Of a stretch of 64,000 nt of DNA, positions 57,001 through 64,000 are shown one piece after another. The notes beneath the pieces are model-generated. The model searched no databases. It had not been told where the DNA came from and was given only the letters and a program-made list of their open reading frames with translations. How positions within the stretch are numbered: the first letter of the stretch is position 1; each line of letters begins with the position of its first letter. Location: the NCBI GenBank assembly GCA_022828595.1, contig JAKGHH010000001.1:72722401-72786400 (forward strand), given 5' to 3'. Origin of the DNA: Nelumbo lutea (lineage: Eukaryota > Streptophyta > Magnoliopsida > Proteales > Nelumbonaceae). The translations under genes were made by a program, and so were the position numbers.

Positions 57001-59322
57001 TAAATATTAAACATCAGTCCCCTTAATTAATTAATCTTATACACTTTAATTAATTATAGTTTCTCTTTTTGGAAATTACATTTCATTTAATAAAAACAAA
57101 TCCCCACCGTAAATGAGCGCGAAACCTCTTGCTCTTGCGTAAGCAGTTGTAAGCCGTTGGATGTAAGATAGAATGGGCCCCGCAGAACCCTTTCACACAA
57201 ACCACGCGGCGGCCAGCGGCCTTGGGGTTAAGTGGGTCCCCCGGACCCCACCACGGTCACCAGTCACCACTCCCTTGCGACGATACTTCCCCGGCGATTT
57301 GTGCGCCCTCGGTCCTCCGAGCACCTCCCTACCTCTGGCCGCCCGGAAGACGTGCGGAAGACGAGAAGACAAACTTTCCTCGAAATTACATAATTACCCT
57401 TCTATTTCTAATGCCTTCCTGACTCATGCTTCTCCCTCCTTTATTGTTGGACATTGTGGTCTTCTACAGTCCTCGTATAGCGTCTGGATTTCCTATCCAC
57501 ATAACATCGCAATCATATATAGAGAACATCTTATCCTCTTACATGTTAGATGTTCTTAATTTACGGAAATAGTGTTTTATGGGTAGGCGTGGGTAGAATT
57601 GTTGTGGGCATAGAGTCCTTGTATGACACTATACGTCTAGCTATACGTAGGAGATTCGATATTTAATTTTAACGTGCTTTCGTATTTTAATCTAGGCCGT
57701 CCATTTTGCGGGGCCATTTTAAGAGATCAACGGACTTGAAGATCATCGACCATTCGCCCCAATCCCTTTTGGTGTTTTTAGAACAAGTAGTCCTTTCATG
57801 TTGCTAAGGCTTAAGAGCGCTTCCACGGGTGATAGCTCTCTCTCACTCTCAACCGTCCGATGTCATCTCTGCTTGAGAACGGGGATTTTGTGTAAGGTGG
57901 GCTCTGCTCTGCTGATAATACACGTAGTAGGTCTAGGGAGCACTCTATCATTTCCTCTGACTTTGTTTGGGCATCGTCTATTTACAACAAAAACTGTGAT
58001 ATATATTTGGTATTTGTTTATCGGTAGCCATACACGTGACCAAATCGAATCGAGGCTCGTGATACCAAGTGTCAAATGATCACAATCATCAGTATTATAT
58101 ATTTTCCTCCCGATCAATAGGATCCATAAACATTTTTATATAAATAAGACATGCCTTTCCAAGTATTTCGTATATGTCAGAAGAGTAAAGAATTCTAAGG
58201 GGTCGTAACAATTAACCCCCCATATTTATTTTGTCAAGTCAAGAAAACCCGCTCTCAACTTAAGATTCCACAATATTGTCCTCAAATCTATTAACAAGAT
58301 AGGCAATGAAAGTAAATTACTAAATTATTCAAGGCGGCATGAACCGATCATTGATTATTTCTCAATGTGAGAAAACATGTGAGAGAGTATGAAATTAACA
58401 TAAAATGCTAATGGTGGGAGCAGAGTTTTTTTTTTTCTTTTTTATTTTTTGATTGGGGTAAGTGCCACTACTCCTTGATATATGGTGGTTGATTGTAAAT
58501 AACTCAAATAAGTAAAACCTAATGACGAGGGTCATCCGAATGAAGTGGGATCTGTTCACAGGTACATTCACCGTGCATTGAAAATAACTCCCGTAAATAA
58601 TAATTAAAAATACGTGAGATATTCTCAATGCATGGTAATAGGATGTGGGTGCGTATGAGGCATCAGGTGTTAAAAGCAGATCCGGTTTCCAAATCCAGTC
58701 ACATTATTTTTGGAGACAATTGGTTAGAGGTACCAACCCACATTCTACATGTGATGTGGTACGTTTACAAATGGGATTCAAGGCTTACCTACCTCCTTTT
58801 TTATTTATTTATTTATTTAATCGTTCATTCGGTTTTTAATTATACGGCTTTATTTTTGTTTATATGTTTATATCAAATTTGATTGTTGGTCCATAGCCTC
58901 TTCTAAAAGTAGTGCTTAGGACCACTTGCCGACGGTATGGAATTAGCGTTAAGGGGGCATTCCATGATATGAGTGGTGTTTGGTTTTATTGATTTTTTTT
59001 TCTTTTAAACAACAGCGTTGCGTTTTTTGTTTTCTTTTTTCGTAAGTTTTTTGAGAAAACCGCAATGCATTTGGCTTAATGTTTGTGTTGATGTGGCAGT
59101 TATTTTTTGTTTTTAAAAACAAAACAATCACATTATTTTGTCAAATGGGAAAATCTATGATACTGGAAAGGTATAGTAATGGAAGAGCCTAACCAATCAA
59201 AATCCACCCATGAATTTTGATAAATATCATCTGATTGGTTAACATGTTTACAATACAGGTTGATTAGTCACAAGTTCTTTGCATATGATGTTGAACCCGT
59301 TATCAAATACCCCCTAAGACAT
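57001..59322. other. Intergenic, no gene recognised
   Basis: Includes a GC-rich segment (about 57170-57370) with a 128-aa open frame lacking any recognisable domain; it may belong to the upstream regulatory region. The rest is AT-rich with short frames only. Confidence 0.4.
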
Positions 59323-59330
59323 CCAAAACA

Positions 59331-59451
59331 TAGACCTGTTCATGGGTCGGGCTCGGGCTTGGCTTTTGCCAAAATTTCAATGGCCCAGCCCAAAGCCCGA
59401 GGCCGATATAGTGTAAAGTTAAGCCCGAAGCCCGGCCCGTGAACAAGTCTA
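59331..59451 (+). mobile_element. 121-bp hAT-type MITE
   Basis: The ends TAGACCTGTTCATGGGTCGGG and (inverse right end) TAGACTTGTTCACGGGCCGGG are near-perfect inverted repeats. Perfect 8-bp duplications CCAAAACA lie at 59323-59330 and 59452-59459. Confidence 0.85.
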
Positions 59452-59459
59452 CCAAAACA

Positions 59460-59851
59460 CAACTCAGCATTACAAAAAATCAATTGCACGTTATGTTTTG
59501 AATTTTTGATAGCTTTATAGCTTGTTTGGCATCGAAGCATTCCACAAGTGTTCCGTTTCACCAATGGCCCCCAATTCACAAGTGATTCTTTTCACCCTTT
59601 TTTTCCAAAAAAACAAAAAAAAAGGGGGGATGCAAGCTAACTAAGTGTTTAAAGTAATTTATCTTCATATATAATATATTTATAATGACAATTGTGTGAT
59701 ATCTCAAAAAGTAGTCAACTTTTTCGAATTTCAATGTGTCATGTCACAGGGAAATTGATCAGGATCACCCAGGCAATTCAAGAAATGTCAATTTGACGTT
59801 TCAAGAAACCCTTCCTTTCCTGAATTCCAATGGTAATTGTTCGGGTTATGG
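59460..59851. other. Intergenic, nothing recognised
   Basis: No gene. The start of the downstream LTR could lie within this stretch. Confidence 0.35.
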
Positions 59852-60362
59852 TTGAACTGGCCTCAAGTGCCACTTGTCAACTCCGTGGCTGCCTTATCAC
59901 TTCGGCCACGTCGGCACAACATTATCAGATAAGCACAACCCAGATAGGAGAGTGTCGTACAGAGAAGGAGGACAACTCCGTCGGAGATTAAGTCTTATCC
60001 CGAAAACATCGATGGACAACCTCATCCCAACAACTCCAGAAGCCTCATCCAATTCGGACACGGATCTTTGGCTATAAGTAGGCAATCCCCACTCGAGGTA
60101 AGGGACTTTTTGACTCTTCAGCCTCCATACTATTATTCTGCTTGGACCAGCATTGCTCTCAACTACTCGACCCAACACCCATCTTTCCTTACTGACTCGA
60201 GTGTCAGAGTGCCTATACGAGGAATCACTCCTCGAGCCTCTAATCTCTTTCTTGGTTTCAGATCTTTCTGTGTGGCTTCATCCTTCCACCTCAGCCTCGT
60301 CTTATTGGTAGGACTATCTAACTGCATCCTTGGTTCAGAACACCTCGGATCAGATAGCATCA
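59852..60362 (+). repeat. 5' LTR of the decayed Tat element (left end approximate)
   Basis: Ends with CATCA directly before the PBS. It contains GGCTATAAGTAGG, a TATA-like box at about 60069-60081. The left end cannot be fixed without the 3' LTR. Confidence 0.55.
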
Positions 60363-60426
60363 AATTGGCATCGTCTGTGGGAATCCGATAAAAAGCCATT
60401 CTGAACTCTCTTTTCATGCAGGAAAG

Positions 60427-62111
60427 ATGCCAAGAAACACACCCGACTACTCTACATGTCGATCCCCATCTTGGGGATCCCGCTCTCACCACAATCCACA
60501 ATGCTAGCCTCAACAATAGCCTTAGCCGCAGGCCATGGTCGACCCTGCCAATTTCAAGCAATGCAATAGAAGGTCGACCAGATCTTGGCGATGATGTAGA
60601 CATTAGGCCCTATGGCACAACCTCCTCAGGTCGTCCATCCTTCTGCCTCGACGCTTACTGCGGCCGATCCTCACCCTGAGGACCCCAAAAGGTGCTGGTC
60701 AAACAAGGGTAAGGCGCGGTTTAACGAAGAAAGACAGCAGACATCAAGAAGATTAGGCTCCTCGGCCTGGTCTCGTGAACGTGACGACCGTAGAAGAACA
60801 CACCGACTTGCCCAGATTACGACAAAAGAAAGGCTTGGCAAAAGGACACAGCAGCCGCCGGTCTCCATCGCCGAATCCAATTCGGTCAAGGATCATCCAA
60901 TGGCACCCAAGAAAGAAAAGACCGGGCATGGCACCAAACAATAGGGACAGAGAAATCAGGGAACTCAGACAATGCCTGACTAAGCTAAAGAGTAGCCAAA
61001 CTGAGAGAAGCGCAGCTCCTCTCATGGTCCAATCCAAGGAACCTAGCAAACAGCCCGCCAAAGAGCCTGTCTTAAGCCAAGATATTGTGGATGAGCTCCC
61101 CCCAGCCAGTTGGCGAGCCCCATAGTTTGAAAGGTATGATGGAACCATGGACCCCAGTGACCACCTTGAACCCTTCAAGGTCCAGATGTTGTTGTGCGGC
61201 TTGTCCGAAGGTCTAATGTGCAAAGCTTTCATGGTGACCCTCAACGGAGTGGCTCTGACGTAGTACCCCTCCATTCCCTCATGCTCTATCTCCTCTTGGG
61301 AACAGCTAGAGAGCCAGTTCCTTGCGCAACTCACGGCCAGCTAAAAACACCAGAAGACTTCGACAATCATCATGCAGGTGCGACAGAGGAAGGGATAGTC
61401 CCTCAGAGAGTACCTAGCAAGATTCAACTCCAAAGCCCTACAAGTCCGAGCACTAAACCAATCGGTGGCCATCACAGTTGTCATGCATGGCCTACACCCC
61501 TCTCCGTTCAAATTCTCAATCTCAAAGAATCCTCCTTAGACTGTGGCCACGCTGATGACTCACACCTAAAAATACATCAATGCCGAAGAAGCACAAACAC
61601 ATTTGAGAGGCGAGGAAGAACAACACGACAACAAGAGGAGAGAGCCTGATGACCGCAAGACAGAAAGGGCAGACAGAGACAACAAGAGACATGACCGCCT
61701 ACCAAACCGAAGATCGAGGACCCCACCTCCAACCTATAGAAATTTCACGCCGTTGAATACACCTTGGTCTAAAATTTTGATGCAGATTTAAGACCGCAAC
61801 TACGCCAGGTGGCTGAGAAGATGAAATCCCAAAACAACAAGAAGAACAGGTACAAGTACTGCAAGTTCCATCGAGACCATGACCATGAGATAGACAATTG
61901 CTATGATCTATGGCACCACCTCAAGGACCTGATCAGGCATGACTACCTCGGAGGGTTCATCGACATCAAGGAAGACAAGCCCAAGAAAGAACCACGCCAA
62001 ACAGCCCGAGCTCCCCCCGCCGGAGTCATTGTTGTGATCTCAAGAGGGATGGCTTCCGGGGGGAGAGCAGAAGAGAAGGCGAGAGGATCCGATCACCTTC
62101 ACCGACGATGA
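60427..62111 (+). pseudogene. gag remnant
   Basis: From MPRNTPDYS near 60427. The core includes FERYDGTMDPSDHLEPFKVQ, LSEGLMCKAFMVTLNGVALT, SLREYLARFNSKALQV and YINAEEAQTHLRGEEE, standard for gag of this lineage. Near the end YCKFHRDHDHEIDNCYDLWH is the CxxH...H...C zinc knuckle with all ligands present. At least six stops and several frame changes interrupt it. Confidence 0.75.
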
Positions 62112-62119
62112 CCTCAAGG

Positions 62120-62530
62120 GGGTTCAGACCCCATACGATGATGCCCTGGTGATCACAACTGAGATAGCAGACTTCGAAGATCGACGCATCCTAGTAGACA
62201 CGGAAGCTCGGCCGGCATCCTCTTCGAAGAAGCCTTTGAACAACTCGTCATCAGCAAGGAATGCCTCACTGCGATCAACACTCCCTTGATGGTTTTTCCA
62301 GAGAGTCCCTCATGCCCAAGGGGAAGATCGCATTGCCGTTGCTGATCGGAGATGGTGACATAACAACCACAGCAATGGTGGACTTCATCGTCGTCCGGTG
62401 CCTCTCGTCATACAACGCCATCTTTGGTCACCTAACCTTGAATGCTTTGCGGGCCTCTGTCTCCACATTCCACCTTGTGATGAAATTCCCGACCCCATAC
62501 GGAGTGGGAGTAGTGCGTGGAGACTAGAGA
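62120..62530 (+). pseudogene. Protease remnant
   Basis: [13 protein letters not shown] stands where the DTGSSA active-site motif is expected; the Asp is kept but the Gly is lost and the frame shifts. Later strings SSYNAIFGH and FPTPYGVGVVRGD mark the protease C-terminus and linker. Confidence 0.6.
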
Positions 62531-62779
62531 GCAAAACGACAATGTTACCTGATGTCCTGCCAAGAAAAGCGCCAAATTGTGGAGGCGCTGACTACTGAGA
62601 GCATAGACCTGCCAGATGAGCTGAAGACACATCACGACCAGCCCATTGAAGACCTCATCCAAGTGCCGCTCTCCAAAGAAGACCCTAGAAGATAGTCCAG
62701 GTCAGATCCCTCTTAGAAGATCATCTTCAAGCAGAACTTGTACAATTGTTGAAGGACCATGCCGACGTGTTTGCCTGGT

Positions 62780-63695
62780 CACGATGGACATGCCAGTGAT
62801 CAACCCCAAGGTCATATTCACTGCTTGAATGCTGACCTACGCTACCGACCTATCATGCAAAAGGAGAGGAGCTTTGCCATAGAACAGTGATAGGTGATCA
62901 ACGAAGAGGTCCAGAAGTTGCTTGACGTCGGCTTCATCCAATAAGTAAAGTATCCGGACTAACTGACCAATGTAGTCATGGTAAAGAAGGCCAATGGGAA
63001 GTGGAGAATTTACATCAACTTCACTGACCTAAACAAAGCCTGTCCCAAAGACAACTTCCCCCTACCGATGGTTGACCAGCTCATTGACACAACAACGAAA
63101 CACGAACTCTTGAGCTTCATGGATGCATTCTCAGGTTATAACTAGATCCAAATGCATCCAAACGACCAAGAGAAGACTGCCTTCATCACTGACTGAGGAC
63201 TCTACTACTACAAGGAAATGCCCTTCGGCCTCAAGAACGTCGACGCTACCTATCAACGGCTAGTGAACGAGGCATTCAAAGATAAACTCAGCCGCAACCT
63301 TGAAGCATATGTAGACGACATGCTAGGAAGAGCAAGAAGGCTAGGCACCACCTAGCCGACCTAAAGGAAGTCTTCGGCACCCTCAGGAAATATCGAATGA
63401 AGCTAAAACCGACTAAGTGTGCTTTCGGAGTTGGCTCTGGGAAATTTCTGGGATTCATGGTTGTATAGCGAGAAATTGAAGCTAATCTTGAGAAGATAAA
63501 ATCCATCCTCGATATACAGTCGCCCCGGACATACAAAGAAGTGCAGCGCCTCACTGGACCAGTAGCCGCCCTCAGCAGGTTCAAGTCAAAGCCTGTGGAC
63601 AGATGCTTGCCCTTCTTCAAGGCCATAAAGAAGATGAAGGAATTTTGGTGGACCGAGGAATGTGAACGGTCCTTCCAGGAATTGAAGAGGTACTT
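62780..63695 (+). pseudogene. Reverse transcriptase remnant
   Basis: KKANGKWRIYINFTDLNKAC, PKDNFPLPMVDQL, FMDAFSGYN, MPFGLKNVDATYQRL and YVDD (63308-63319) are present. A frameshift right after YVDD leads to FGTLRKYRMKLKPTKCAFGV and FKSKPVDRCLPFFKAIKKM, then WWTEECERSFQELKRYL where homology to RNase H should begin. Stops at several points. Confidence 0.78.
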
Positions 63696-63699
63696 GAGT

Positions 63700-64000
63700 T
63701 GGCACGCATTACCGCTTAGAATGCCCAGAACTTCTTCTAACAAGGTATTGTCTGCCAGTTTAGCATTCCTTAGGTTCTCATCACCGACAATGGCGTACAA
63801 TTCGTTGATCGTAAGTTTGAAGCTTTTTGCACTAACCTGAAGATCGATCACCGAACCACGACCATTGACCAACCTCAGAGCAATGAATAGACCAAAGTGG
63901 CCAACCGAACTCTATTGCATGGTCTAAAGACTAGACTTGATCAGGCCAAGGGAAGGTGGGTCGAGGAGCTACCAAGTATTCTTTGGGAATATAGGACCAC
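63700..64000 (+). pseudogene. Integrase core remnant (joined after a deletion)
   Basis: Reads VLITDNGVQFVDRKFE (second catalytic Asp), IDQPQSNE where the catalytic Glu region lies, then LLHGLKTRLDQAKGRWVEEL and PSILWEYRT up to the window end. The N-terminal zinc finger and first Asp are missing, having been removed with the RNase H domains. Stops are present. Confidence 0.72.

Larger units (their letters stand above)
59852..64000 (+). mobile_element. Decayed Tat-lineage Ty3/gypsy element, truncated by the window
   Basis: A 5' LTR ending at 60362 (AGATAGCATCA) is followed by the PBS TGGCATCGTCTGTGGGAA (60366-60383), then gag, protease, RT and integrase pieces in order. The LTR start is uncertain (about 59750-59860). 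Dense stops and frameshifts show old age. RNase H, the second RNase H and the front of integrase are deleted between about 63694 and 63710. The 3' LTR is outside the window. Confidence 0.78.

Noticed and set aside
57173..57559. 128-aa frame in GC-rich DNA upstream of the ZFN gene
   Set aside because: No domain, and several alternative frames of similar quality. Likely promoter-side DNA.

Overview
This is a stretch of flowering-plant nuclear DNA. Supporting signs are AT-rich intergenic sequence, GT-AG introns up to 5.7 kb, an AP2/ERF repressor, a plant ZFN-type CCCH protein, and dense TEs of plant type (Tat-lineage Ty3/gypsy elements, hAT, Tourist and MULE MITEs, L1 and RTE LINEs). The species cannot be named from the sequence alone. 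I support only two host genes. Most other long open frames are TE remnants or shadow frames.

Host genes. (1) An intronless ERF-type repressor lies at 5054-5761 on the minus strand (235 aa, one AP2 domain, a C-terminal EAR motif). (2) A seven-coding-exon ZFN-like CCCH gene lies at 46702-56448 on the minus strand. Splicing at GT/AG sites gives an uninterrupted 450-aa protein with five C-x8-C-x5-C-x3-H fingers. Its introns carry LINE insertions, two of them bounded by recognisable target-site duplications (TSDs).

Layout. 1-9.3 kb: MITEs, the ERF gene, and a LINE remnant with a hAT element nested in it. 10.15-11.66 kb: a solo LTR with perfect 5-bp TSDs, carrying a 15-bp minisatellite and a 53-bp tandem repeat. 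12.5-15.7 kb: hAT-type elements. 15.7-19.8 kb: no recognisable gene. 19767-30276: a structurally complete but mutated Tat-lineage retrotransposon on the plus strand (TSD AGAAC, two LTRs, PBS, gag, protease, RT, RNase H, second RNase H, integrase). Between pol and its 3' LTR it carries an antisense, apparently spliced three-exon gene with its own TATA box. 30.8-35.9 kb: a long-TIR MULE-like MITE, AT-rich repeats and more MITEs. 36.6-40.5 kb: an internally deleted minus-strand Tat element with a hAT element at its deletion junction. 40.9-41.8 kb: another solo LTR. 41.9-45.6 kb: hAT and Tourist-like elements. 46.5-57 kb: the ZFN gene. 59.85-64 kb: the 5' part of a fourth, heavily decayed Tat element, truncated by the window edge.

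The most notable items are the antisense spliced gene inside the complete retrotransposon, the minisatellite-bearing solo LTR, the five-copy hAT MITE family with 8-bp TSDs, and the ZFN intron insertions. Exon joins, TSDs and TIRs were read by eye. No database search or alignment was run, so family names rest on recognised motifs.
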